Assembly: GCA_018296165.2 (NCBI GenBank)
Contig: JACKQL020000035.1
Span: 62,001-126,000 of the forward strand
Direction of reading: 5' to 3'
Origin: Termitomyces sp. T153
Taxonomy: Eukaryota; Basidiomycota; Agaricomycetes; Agaricales; Lyophyllaceae
Length of the DNA stretch: 64,000 nt
The notes beneath the pieces were generated by a model. It did no database searches and had not been told where the DNA came from. It saw only the letters and a list, made by a program, of their open reading frames with translations. Every line of letters starts with the position of its first letter. The stretch's first letter is position 1. This document shows positions 36,641 to 46,727 of the stretch, in pieces. The position numbers and the translations under genes were made by a program.

Positions 36641-39600
36641 TCCCTGACCAAGGAGAGGCTGCAGTAATGATAGAGGGCAGTGAAGAGGAGGGTTTCTGGA
36701 TTAAGGGGTACTGTGTTAAGGAGAAGAGCTTTGAGCAGCAAGAACTCAAGGATGCATTCTTGTATGCTTACCATGCCACTGGAGTAGCAGGAGAAAGGAC
36801 AGGGCAGTTATTAGGAGCTTATCTGAATGGGGAGCTAGGATACCTACCTGAAGAATTCAAGAGTGGGGGGGAGAAAAGCCAGGAAGAAACAGTACAAGTG
36901 TTTGGGAAGTATAAGCCTGTAGCCAAGAAAGTTAGGCCAGTCCTAGGTACTACACCAGAAGAGTTCAGGATAGAGAGGAATATCATTGGGGACCCTTTAA
37001 AGGATATGCCACCTTTGAATCCAAATCCACCTGAATTCAGACCTACTGGGAGGTACACAGAGGAGTGCAAACAGATTATAGACAAAGCACATGAAGGGGA
37101 GTTTCTATGGCCAGAAGAAAGAAAGTTACTGCACCACTTGATGATGCAGCAAAATGAAGCTTTTGCATGGAATGATAGTCAGAAGGGGAAGTTCAAAGAG
37201 GAATACTTTCCACCAGTGGTGATGCCGGTAGTACCTCACCAGCCATGGGTGTTGAAGAACAGACCCATTCCTCCTGGAAAGTACAATGATCTGTGTAAGG
37301 AGATTAAGAGGAAGTTGGAAGCAGGGGTTTATGAGAGGTCAAATTCCTCATATAGATCACAATGGTTTGCAGTTCTGAAGAAGGATGGGAAAAGTCTAAG
37401 GATTGTGCATAGTCTGGAACCTCTAAACAAGGTCACAATAGCACATTCTGGAGTACCTCCTGCTACAGAAGAGCTAGCCAACCACTTTGCTGGAAGAGCA
37501 TGTGGAGGCATGTGTGATCTCTATGTTGGATATGATGAAAGAACTTTGGACCCCAAGTCCAGAGATTATACAACCTTTCAGACACCCTATGGAGCTCTGA
37601 GATTGGTTACATTACCAATGGGATGGACTAATTCAGTTCCTATATTCCATGATGATGTTACCTATATCTTGCAGGAAGAAATACCCCATCTCACTTGGCC
37701 TTACATTGATGATGTTCCAATAAGAGGACCAGAGACTAGGTATGAGCTAGAAGGGGGAGGTTATGAGACCATTGCAGAAAACAAGGGGATTAGGCGCTTT
37801 GTATGGGAGCATCTGAACAATGTGAATAGGATTGTGCAGCGCATCAAGTATGCTGGAGGAACCTTTTCAGGGATTAAGTCTGTGCTATGTGCAGATGAAA
37901 TAACTGTAGTAGGTCACTTGTGCTCTTATGAAGGTCGCAAGCCAGAAACAAAGAGATATGCAGTAGTCATGAGCTGGGGAGACTGTCATAATGTCTCAGA
38001 GGTTAGAAAGTTTCTGGGGACTTGTGGCACATTTAGGATGTTCATCCAAGATTATGCCAAGATCTCAGAACCTATTAATAGGTTGACTAAGGAAGATGTG
38101 GCCTTTGTCTGGGGAGAAGAACAGAAGGAGGCTATGAAGGAAATGAAGAGGAGGTTAGCAAGTTGTGCAGCCCTGAAACCCATAGACTATGAGTCTGAAG
38201 GTGCTGTAATCTTGGCAGTGGACACTTCTTGGATGGCTGTTGGGTTTGGTATCTTCCAGGAGGATGGTAGCAATCCCAAGATAAGGACTTGTGCTAGACT
38301 AGGGTCAATCACTCTGAATGAGAGAGAAGCCAGGTTTTCACAACCTAAGAGGGAGTTGTATGGGCTTATGAGAGCCTTGCAAGTCAGCAGCTATTGGTTA
38401 CTAGGGTGCAGGAAGCTTATTGTTGAGAGTGATGCTAAGTACCTGAAAGGGATGCTAAGCAATCCAGGGATTGGGCCTAATGCCACTATAATGCGCTGGG
38501 TGGAAGCTGTACTTATGTATCACTTCACCTTGAGGCATGTCCCAGGGAAGACTTTCAGTATGGATGGTTTATCTTGCAGGGAGAAGCAGCCAGGGGATGA
38601 GGAGTATGCTCCTGTAGATCAGTCACTATTGGATGATCCCAAACCAATGATCTTTGAATACCCAGATGAGATTAACAAAGTACCTGGTTGGGAGGAGCAT
38701 GTGCCCCTCAAGTTGGAAGACTTCATAGACCAGATTGACACAAGAGGAGGTTACTTGCTAGCAACATCTCCAGAAGATGTGCAAGAAGAAGTGAAGTTGG
38801 GTAGAGACAGGGAGCAGGGGATAGGCTTAAGGTTGCAAGAGAAGAGTAATAAAGCTGGAACTACCTTGAATCCAGTGGCAGTTCTAACTTTGTCTACACT
38901 CTTGTTACCAGAAGAACCCTCTTCCTCTACAGTAGGAGAGTACCAAGAAGAAAGAAGAACAGAGAAGGGGAAAACCTTAGATAGTCTCTTGCCTCTAGTA
39001 CAGGACTGGCTTAGGCATCCTGGAAAAGTACAAAGAGAAGTGTTAGGGATGAAGGAAGGACAGTTTTTCAAGTTTGCAAGACAATTCTTCTTTGATCTTA
39101 AAGGAAGGCTCTATAGAAGAGGAGAAGAAGGAAAACACAAGCTAGTGATAGAGAAGGACAGGAGGATGTACATGTTGAAGTCAGCCCATGATGCACTAGG
39201 CCATAGAGGGACCTTTGCAACTAAAGCCTTGTTAGAGGAAAGGTTTTGGTGGCCAGAAATGGAAGCAGATGTAAAGTGGTACATAGACACTTGTCATGCT
39301 TGCCAAGTTCGTCAGAAGGTGGCAGTGTGCAGGCAACCAGTGGTAGCTTATACTCCCAGTATATTTGAAACCATACACTTGGATACCATGCATATGACAC
39401 CAAGTTCAAATGGGTGTAAATATATTGTACATGGGAGGTGTGCTTTGACCTCATGGATGGAAGGTAGACCTTTGAGGAAGGACAACCACAAGTTGATTGG
39501 GCAGTGGCTATTTGAAGAAGTAATCTGTAGATGGGGGTGTATAAGCAACATTGTGACAGACAATGCTGGGCAGTTTACAAAGGTGGTACATTGGCTATCT

Positions 39601-40395
39601 AAGAAGTATGGAATACAGGGCATAACTATTGCTCCCTATAATTCTAGAGCTAATGGAAGGATAGAAAGACCACATTGGGATGTGAGGCAAGCCTTGTATA
39701 AAGCCTGTGAAGACAAGACCAAGTGGTATTGGTTCTTCTGGCATGTAATGTGGGCAGACAGGATCACAGTTAGAAAGAGGTTTGGGTGTTCCCCCTTTTT
39801 CTTAGTAACTGGAGCACATCCTATTCTACCATTGGACTTAGTGGAGGCAACTTGGTTAGTGGACTGGCCTGAAGGACCAGTGTCTACTGAAGAACTAGTT
39901 GGCCTCAGGGCTCAAGCATTGGCAAAGCACTATCAGCATGTGGAGGAGATGAGGAGCAGAGTTAGTAAGGAAAAGTTGAAATGGGCAGAGAATTTCACAA
40001 GAGAAAATGAAACCTCTATTAAAGAGTACAAGTTCAAGCCAAAAGACTTAGTATTGGTTAGGAATATGGTGGCAGCCAAGTCATTGAGTGGGAAGATGTC
40101 TGCTCGCTATTGGGGACCTATGGTAGTGCTCACAAGAACTAAAGGGGGCAACTACATAGTGGCAGAGTTGGATGGTACTGTGTGGCAAGAAAGGGTGGCA
40201 GCATTCAGGGTCATTCCTTACAAGGCTAGGCAACACATCATGCTGCCTACCAGTATAGAAGAATGGATTGATATCACTCCATCTAAACTACAAGAGCTAA
40301 GGGAAGAAAGGACTGAGGGAATTGTTGAGGAGGATCTTTACCTCCAGGGCATACATCTGCATGAAGGAAACCCACAAGTCACAGGACCCAGCTAA
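36637..40395 (+). CDS. pol: Pol of element B: reverse transcriptase, RNase H, integrase
   Basis: Open for 1,252 codons. The reverse transcriptase begins near 37240 (RPIPPGKYNDLCKEIKRKLE), and its catalytic motif is YIDDV at 37702-37716 (residue about 356). RNase H follows, with ILAVDTSWMAVGFGIF carrying the first Asp and LIVESDAKYLKG a later one. Integrase starts with an HHCC zinc domain (HDALGHRG...CHACQ, about 39187-39308). The catalytic triad is D in HLDTMH (about residue 914), D in VTDNAGQF (975) and E in NGRIERP (1010). A GPY/F-type segment (ARYWGPMVVLTRT) comes after it, and no chromodomain. It has no ATG at its 5' end; the first is at 36667. All catalytic residues are intact. Confidence 0.92.
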   Translation: MIPDQGEAAVMIEGSEEEGFWIKGYCVKEKSFEQQELKDAFLYAYHATGVAGERTGQLLGAYLNGELGYLPEEFKSGGEKSQEETVQVFGKYKPVAKKVRPVLGTTPEEFRIERNIIGDPLKDMPPLNPNPPEFRPTGRYTEECKQIIDKAHEGEFLWPEERKLLHHLMMQQNEAFAWNDSQKGKFKEEYFPPVVMPVVPHQPWVLKNRPIPPGKYNDLCKEIKRKLEAGVYERSNSSYRSQWFAVLKKDGKSLRIVHSLEPLNKVTIAHSGVPPATEELANHFAGRACGGMCDLYVGYDERTLDPKSRDYTTFQTPYGALRLVTLPMGWTNSVPIFHDDVTYILQEEIPHLTWPYIDDVPIRGPETRYELEGGGYETIAENKGIRRFVWEHLNNVNRIVQRIKYAGGTFSGIKSVLCADEITVVGHLCSYEGRKPETKRYAVVMSWGDCHNVSEVRKFLGTCGTFRMFIQDYAKISEPINRLTKEDVAFVWGEEQKEAMKEMKRRLASCAALKPIDYESEGAVILAVDTSWMAVGFGIFQEDGSNPKIRTCARLGSITLNEREARFSQPKRELYGLMRALQVSSYWLLGCRKLIVESDAKYLKGMLSNPGIGPNATIMRWVEAVLMYHFTLRHVPGKTFSMDGLSCREKQPGDEEYAPVDQSLLDDPKPMIFEYPDEINKVPGWEEHVPLKLEDFIDQIDTRGGYLLATSPEDVQEEVKLGRDREQGIGLRLQEKSNKAGTTLNPVAVLTLSTLLLPEEPSSSTVGEYQEERRTEKGKTLDSLLPLVQDWLRHPGKVQREVLGMKEGQFFKFARQFFFDLKGRLYRRGEEGKHKLVIEKDRRMYMLKSAHDALGHRGTFATKALLEERFWWPEMEADVKWYIDTCHACQVRQKVAVCRQPVVAYTPSIFETIHLDTMHMTPSSNGCKYIVHGRCALTSWMEGRPLRKDNHKLIGQWLFEEVICRWGCISNIVTDNAGQFTKVVHWLSKKYGIQGITIAPYNSRANGRIERPHWDVRQALYKACEDKTKWYWFFWHVMWADRITVRKRFGCSPFFLVTGAHPILPLDLVEATWLVDWPEGPVSTEELVGLRAQALAKHYQHVEEMRSRVSKEKLKWAENFTRENETSIKEYKFKPKDLVLVRNMVAAKSLSGKMSARYWGPMVVLTRTKGGNYIVAELDGTVWQERVAAFRVIPYKARQHIMLPTSIEEWIDITPSKLQELREERTEGIVEEDLYLQGIHLHEGNPQVTGPS

Positions 40396-40827
40396 GTTAT
40401 GGACAAAAGCCTCAAGGACCATGGAAATAAGTTGACATGTTGAGGAAATGTATTGAAGAAGGTGTATAGTTATGCTAGGGGACTGCTATACGGTGTCTAC
40501 GACGCTAGGAAATGATAGCGGGGGTATAGAAAGTGCCGAGGCAACGAAACAAAGGAGCACAAATGAGGGAAGCGGGGTAAAGCAGGAATATAAATGGCGA
40601 ACTGAGAATAAACTGGGGGAGGGTGAAAAGAAGCAAGAAAAGTTGCAAAAGGAGCTGTGGCGCATCACTTGATCAGGGATCAAAGCCAATCGGAGATGAT
40701 CAATGATGAGCAAACAAAGAAGTTTGACACGGGCGGCCGTTTTGAAAGAAGCAAGGCAAAGAAAGCAAAAACTCGCAAAATACAACAATCTATTGGGGCT
40801 AAGACCTAGCAAGCTGAACTATAACAA

Positions 40828-42081
40828 CTACAACGTTGCTTCGATAGCGTTTGCTACTTCGTCCGCTTTGGGATCCGTCCCAGAGACCTCAATAGAAGAA
40901 TTTTCGGTGATAACTGGCTGGGAAAAGATTGATAAGTGACAGGAAGGTTCCGAATAAGTAACGAAGGCAAACCAATTGCGAATCGGAGGCAACTTGCAGA
41001 TCACGAATCAAGATGCCAGTGTCGGCAATGTCATGATCGTCGAGTGCGGTCCTAACAGCCTCGCGACGGGCAATAAGTTGCTTGCAGAGTTGCTGAGCGA
41101 TGTCCAGGGCAAAAAGCTGTTGGCAGGCAGTTTGATCGAGTGCCTGAGCGTAGTCACGTAGCGTGGAGCGAGAAACCTTGCCGTCCTTGGCTAAAATGCG
41201 ATCGGTTTTGTCCAACAAAGCCTGTGCGCAGGAACCGTCGGGACGGTACGAAGCTGAAGAAGAAGGATCAAGAAAGGTTCAAATGAAAGAAGTAAAAGAA
41301 CGCACCAACGGAAGGGTGGAGATGGGGTTTCTTGGCTTCTGGTGCCGCCTCAGGAACATGCTGATGGGAGAGGGAAAAGAGCGAGAAACGAGTAAATAGC
41401 TCGTTAATTTGCATTTCTAAAAATAAAGGAGAAGCTCACGTCGTTAGGCTTGCGCTTGGAAGGGCGTGGAGAGGACACACTCATCATCTCCACGTCACTA
41501 TCACGCTCCTGACGGCGTTCACGAGCTTTGCGAGCGTCATCACGACGGCGGGTCTGGGAGGCATCAGAATAGAGTCGTGATGAGAAATGAAGGGCGAACC
41601 TCAGCACGTTCTTTAGCCTCTTTGGCGGCTCGGTCGGCAGCTTCTTTGACACGACGGTCCTTGATTATTTTAAGGATGGTGTCGGCAAAAATACACCAAT
41701 TCTTGATAGTGGCAGAAGACTGTGCAAGGCTGCGATCGATGAGTTCCTGAACGCCGTATAAGGCTTCGTAGATGCCCGATTGTTGAGAAATGTGCTCGAA
41801 ATCGGACTGGTCTGTAAAAACCTGGATAGAAGAGGTGTTAGTGGATGAAAATCTTGAAAGAGTAAAGAACATACCAGTTCAGCAGCTCCAACATGACGTG
41901 CAACCAAAACTGGAGATCCTTTAGCCTTGGCCTCTTCAGCAAGTCGAGTGATGGCTGAAACAAAAGCAGGATAGTGCTGGATGCCTTTGATACGCTGGGT
42001 TTTGTCTCGATAGACCGAGTTTTCAAGGAGAGAGTAAGGATCTGAAGAAACAGGGTTTTTGGGACCAGTAGGAGGAGACAT
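40828..42081 (-). CDS. Antisense six-exon gene inside element B, unknown function
   Basis: Encoded opposite to gag-pol, between pol and the 3' LTR. Exons: 42081-41875, 41821-41600, 41553-41440, 41360-41306, 41253-40994 and 40917-40828. All five introns (46-79 nt) have GT/AG ends and consistent phase, giving 315 residues with no stop. It starts MSPPTGPKNPVSSDPYSLL. The middle is a strongly charged helix (VKEAADRAAKEAKERAETRR), then SVSSPRPSKRKPND, like a nuclear signal, and a C-terminal helical part (STLRDYAQALDQTACQQLFA). I recognise no domain. The segment is CpG-rich, unlike the rest of B, which suggests capture from elsewhere. Antisense placement explains why its introns survive passage through the element's RNA. 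Confidence 0.75.
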
Positions 42082-42281
42082 GAGGAACTAAGGGATTGAG
42101 GAGGTGAACGACAGAGAGGAGGGATTAAATGTCTTTTGGAAGGATAGGGTGACAGCCACAACATGCAAGAGAAACCTCAAAAACATTGCAAAGAGAAAGG
42201 GACACATGTTGTGAAATTATGTCAAAAATATGGAACTTAGCCTATTCTGGAACTGTAGATGACTGAGGACAGTCATTATTT

Positions 42282-42294
42282 GGTGGGGGGGAGA
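42282..42294 (+). promoter_or_regulatory. Polypurine tract of element B
   Basis: GGTGGGGGGGAGA sits directly before the TG of the 3' LTR, where plus-strand DNA synthesis starts in LTR elements. Confidence 0.75.
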
Positions 42295-43357
42295 TGATAC
42301 GATGTTGTCACACCATTGGGAACATAATAAACACCAGAAGTCAAAACAAACATTTATTAAGGCTGAAAACTGTAAGCCTCCTGGTAAAACAAGTCCCAGC
42401 AACATTATCCCTTTAAATACACCAGAAGAAAGACAGAACAGGATAGGACAAGGACTATACTAGACTATACACTCAATAATAGTCCAATCACTGTAATGGG
42501 AGGGGAAGCATGGGACTGGCAAAAGCACCTGAGTGGCATCAATTCTGGCAAGATCTAGATCTGATCTAAGAATAACCAGATTGGAATATTGAATGAAGGG
42601 AAGGGAAAGGAAGATGAATGGAAGGATATGAAATGAATGGAATGAAGGGAAGGGAAAGGAAGATGAATGGAAGGATATGAAATGAATGGAATGAAGGGAA
42701 GGGAAAGGAAGATGAATGGAAGAACCTGAATGGGAAAGAACCTAAAAGGGGAAGAATATGAAAGGAATAAAGGAAGATGAATGGAATGAATGGGAGGGGA
42801 CAGATGAATGGAAGAACCTGAATGGGAAAGGACCTGAATGGGGAAGAATATGAAATAAATAAAGGAAGAAGAAGGGAAGAAACTGAATGGAGAAGAATAT
42901 GAATGGAAGAAATACAAAGGAGGGAGAGATAAATGGGGCAAATGGAAGCTAAGAATGCAAAGGAGGAATGATGGAACCAGGAACTGGCCTGTGGCACTGA
43001 AACAGGCATGCCAAAAGGGGGAATTAGAATAACAGTTATGAATAAGGGGCTGGAAAGTATGGAACCAAAAGTCACATGTAGGGGGTGGTCTGTGCACTGT
43101 AGAAAGAGGTATAAATAGCCCAAGTAGAGTAGCAAATGGACAGGCAATTAATAGGCAAAGGCTCGGTGGTTCCCAGGGAGTGAATCACTTAGGCTGGAGT
43201 TTGTTGAGACCCCTCTGCATTCAGAATAGAAATATTTTGGAAGTAAACCCCTTCAACTTCAAGCATTCATCAAGACATCAGTGTTGAATTGGAGTAGACT
43301 GCCTAAGTCTTCAAGAAAGCCCCAGAACTATCAGTATTACTCTAACCCAGTACTACA
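42295..43357 (+). repeat. 3' LTR of element B
   Basis: Same ends, TATA box (about 43110) and 49-bp repeats as the 5' LTR. It differs by about 40 missing bp and a few substitutions, for example GAAGGATATG for GAAGAATATG in two adjacent repeat copies. Confidence 0.9.
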
Positions 43358-43361
43358 CCGG
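43358..43361. repeat. Target-site duplication of element B, right copy (CCGG)
   Basis: Matches 32902-32905. Rejoining the flanks restores the reading frame of element A's antisense gene for four more codons, to a TGA at 43371-43373. Confidence 0.7.
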
Positions 43362-45978
43362 GGAGGGAGTGAGATGGGTGTGGGTCTCATTTCTTGTCGC
43401 TCTCGGACTTGCTGCCTTCCCCGCCTATTGTATATATAATAATTTTTTTGTACGCAAACATGTCCTTTCTTGGTCCCTGGGTGTGTGAAGTGAGATTTTA
43501 GTTTTGTATGAGGGCGAAGTAAGCGAAACACGCAGGGGTGTGAGAGGGAGTTGAATTCCCAGTGAGTCCAGAGGTGGGGGTTACGCCCGCTAGTGCCGTC
43601 TGCGCTGGCTAGTTCCGGGGTTCGTCGGGATGGGGCGGGGCATCGCAGGAGGGCTCCCGAGGTCTGGCGGGGGTGGTGGGAGTTCTCCAGTGGGGGTTCC
43701 CGGCATTTTGGGCGGTGTCATTGAGTTCGATTCTCGGAAATTCCGACTGGGGGTGTAGGGGACGTGCGCCGTATTGGTAGTGGAGGGTGGGCCTTCGAAT
43801 CTTTCACGGTGCCCAATGGGTTCGGGGCTTTAGTTGTCTTGGCGGTGCGGTTGGCGGGGGGTAATGGGGGTCTCCCCATGGTCTGGCCCTTATGCCGGCA
43901 CTGGTGGCGAGGGCGGCGGGGCCTTTTTCATTGGCGGGGTTCGGTGAGGCGAGGTTCGTCCTCGCGGTATAGTTGGTCCGGGTCGGGGTTGTGTTCCGGA
44001 GTGTTGCGTCTGTGGGCGGGCATGCTTTGGGTGGCGCTTTGGTGTGCTCCGGAGTGTCGATGACCGAGGGGGTAGGATGCGGGGTGATCAGCCCCAGCCA
44101 GTTCCTTCGGGTCCAGAGCCGAAATTTGGGGTTCCGGATCATTTATGTGATATTGCTCTCCTGACCAAAGGTAAGCCCGAGGCGGACAAAGGGGGTCTTA
44201 CATATTTCTGATACTTCCTCGAGTTTGGAGGTTCGGGGGTCGGTGGTTCCTTCATTGGGAAGAAGTGGGTGGTTCCGGAGTCGACTCAAGGGTCACTTGG
44301 TGGGGGTTCGTTGGTTGTTCATGGTTGTTGGGGCGGCGGGGAGGTCGGCCGCGGGGAGGCACTGGAGTGGGGCTTCCCCAGGAGATGCGGCAGGGTCGAG
44401 GCTACTCTTCATTCATGTTCCGGAGCGGTCCGGAGATTGTTGCAAGTGTGGGGGTGGCAGTGGGGAGAGGCACTGCCCGCTTTTCTGGAGGCTCTGGTGA
44501 TGTGGTCCCTGTTCGGGCGGACATATTCCGATGTAGGGGCGGGTTTCGGAGTGGGTGGTGATTTCTGTCACGGGGTTGGGGCTACCAGGGCATCATTGTC
44601 GAGCTGGCGCCGTGAGTCTTCTTGATCAAATGTCGTGGTCGGAGCGGAGGCCCTGGAGTCGTGTTGCCAGGGTCCGGAGCTGTGTTGAAGGGTTTGGAGG
44701 GGTCTGGGTGGGACAGTTTTAGGCTGGCGCGGGGTTGTTTGGGTCGTCAAGCCGGGTGGGGGAGGTCCTTTGAGGATATCGGAGCGCATGCCCTTTGGGT
44801 CGTCGGGTCGCTTAAATGGCCCATCGTCGTTTTCTGGATGATGGTGGGGCTTCTCCCTCCCTTATATGAACATGTCAGCGAATTTAGAGTACTTAGGGAA
44901 CTACTTCGTATAGGGTCCTTTTTCCTATAGTTAGTTCGGGGTGGCTCCTATGCTGGGGATTCCTTCGTGGGAGGTGGCGTAGTCTGGTGGTGGGGTTTAA
45001 GCTCGGGGGTGGCATGTGGGGGGTTTTGGCGTCCAGGGTCCTCATTGTCAGGGGCTCCGGATTGTGTGGGGGAGGGTGGTGAAATAGCGGCGTGGTCCGG
45101 AGTTGTCCCTTGTCGGGGTGCTGTGGTTCTCCTTATTAACGTCTAGAGGCTCGGGGATGTTTTGGTCTTGTTCCGGGGTTGTCGGGGTCAGGTCGGGGGA
45201 GTCGGGGCCCCTTCATTTGTTGGGCGGAGGTGACGGCCGATCGATCGAGGTCCGGAAGCAGGTCATGGGGTTGGAGCATAGCCTGGGTCTGAGGTTCTTG
45301 TCCTGTGGTTGGGGTTGTTGGGTCGAGCTTGATTTTGGTGGTTTCGAGGCTAGTTGTCGGAGGGTTTAGTTCCTTGGAGGGGGTCAATAATAGGGTTCGG
45401 TGATGTTGTTGGTGATTAGTCGCGTTTATCGGTCTGCGGGGTTGCTGGTGGGCCGGTGAATCCACAGGCGGGCTTTGGGGAAGCGCGTTCTCAGTGGTCT
45501 CTTCGTAGCTGGCGATCCCTGCGCAGTGGGTGACTGTTCTGTGGCGGGTTGGCGTTATTGTTGGTTGGAGGGCTGACGCAGTGCCGGAGACCTTGTTACT
45601 CGTTTGATCGGATGGTCGCCAGGCTTTAGGATGTTATTCTTTGGGTGATGTCGGGGTCAACTTTGTGCGAGAGAGCGGAGTTGGCGGAGAGTGTAAGAGT
45701 GGGGTGGAAGATGATTTGACGGTTTGCGCGAGGGGTTGGGAGTTGGGTGTGAGTTGGGGAGGGTGTCCATGGGGGGAGCCGTTGTATGAAAGTAACTGGA
45801 GCGGAGGGGACGTTTGGTGTCGGATCCGCGACTCAATGTGCCTCGGCAAATTGGGCAGGGCCGTATGAATCATAAGGGTTCCCCGGCATGGGTAGACCAT
45901 AGACATCGGAGTTATTTGATTGTGTGTGCGGAGATAATGCGGGCATCATGGATGGGGTAAGGTAGAGTCTTGATATTA
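43362..45978 (-). other. Interior of element A with gag-like remnant, no pol
   Basis: G-rich on the plus strand, C-rich on the coding strand. Near the 5' LTR (about 45950-45640, minus) a Pro/Ser/Thr-rich frame reads MMPALSPHTQSNNSDVYGLP and PGNPYDSYGPAQF, similar in style and position to the gag start of element C. Further frames such as 45465-45136 are low-complexity. No enzyme motif of any retroelement was found on either strand. Confidence 0.6.
45966..45977 (-). promoter_or_regulatory. Self-complementary primer-binding site of element A
   Basis: On the minus strand the sequence one base after the 5' LTR reads AATATCAAGACT. It is the exact reverse complement of AGTCTTGATATT inside the LTR (fwd 46644-46655). 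This is the arrangement used for self-priming by Tf1/sushi-type elements. Confidence 0.75.
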
Positions 45979-46727
45979 TGTCAGGTTCCGCTGACCCCGG
46001 GGGCTCAGCTGCACTGGGTGAGTCCTTACTAGGCAGGCGTGATTCCCCTGCATTTGTAACCGAACACTCGAAGATGTTCCGGGCCCTGGTGGCTTGCGCG
46101 GGTAGTTGGGGAGATGTGATCCAGACAGATCTGGGAAGGTCCGGAGAAGTCGGATTGTGGGAGAACGAGACGGTCTTGGCGGGGTTCAGGCAGAAGGCCG
46201 TACGGGAGATTTGCGGAAGCAAGGGAGTAGGTGGCTGTGTGATCAATGGGGACGGAGCCGGGGTTTGATGGGAGATCATTTGGAGCTGATGGGGTTTGGG
46301 ACCGAGCGAGGAGTGAGGTTCGGACCTGGTAAAGGAGTGTCGGGGTTCGTAATCGTAATCGCGGAGTTTGTGAGGTCGTCAGGGTTGATGAGGATTTGGG
46401 CACACTGGTCGGACGGAGTCACCGAGACCGCGTCAGACAAAATGGGATGGGGTTGATATAGGACAAGAGTAGATTCGAATAGAGGTACGAAACGATAACG
46501 AGAACAATAACGAAATGGAGACGAGATAAGACCGGGAGACTGAGATAAGACCGGGAGACTGAGATAAGACTGGGAGAACGAGACACAAAACACGAAACAC
46601 AAAACACAAAAAGGAAACAATCAGACCATAGGTAACGTTAAGCAATATCAAGACTAGGGTACGAAGAGCTACTCAATGACTTATATACTGACTACCGGAG
46701 GACTTCGGGGTACGTCAGCTGTGGCGA
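45979..46727 (-). repeat. 5' LTR of element A, truncated
   Basis: Begins (forward) TGTCAGGTTCCGCTGACC and matches 30468-31195 almost base for base, including the TATA and self-primer segments. The match stops abruptly near 46727, where an LTR of the same family begins in the opposite direction. Confidence 0.85.

Larger units (their letters stand above)
32906..43357 (+). mobile_element. Element B: intact-looking Ty3/gypsy LTR retrotransposon
   Basis: 10.45 kb with LTRs of 1103 and 1063 bp that are nearly identical apart from one indel of about 40 bp. It has a PBS, three open frames for gag, protease and RT-RNaseH-integrase, an antisense gene and a polypurine tract (GGTGGGGGGGAGA) just before the 3' LTR. 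It is flanked by a CCGG duplication inside element A. Sense-strand composition is purine-rich and poor in CpG, unlike A and C. There is no chromodomain after integrase. Intact frames plus LTR identity suggest recent and possibly continuing activity. Confidence 0.92.
30468..46727 (-). mobile_element. Element A: non-autonomous Ty3/gypsy-like LTR element, split by element B
   Basis: Minus-oriented element with its 3' LTR at 30468-31574 and its 5' LTR at 45979-46727, truncated on the U3 side. The two LTRs are almost identical over their shared length, so the insertion is recent. A G-rich polypurine tract (AAAGGGGGGTGA on the minus strand) abuts the 3' LTR. The primer-binding site next to the 5' LTR (fwd 45966-45977) is self-complementary to the LTR. 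Without the inserted element B the interior is about 4 kb. It keeps gag-like leader remnants and an antisense gene shared with element C, but no protease, RT, RNase H or integrase. It would need enzymes supplied by another element. Confidence 0.8.

Noticed and set aside
38581..39000. Possible chromodomain after integrase in element B
   Set aside because: No YxVExIL..R or W.GY..xxxTWEP pattern exists in or after the B pol frame, in contrast to elements C and D.
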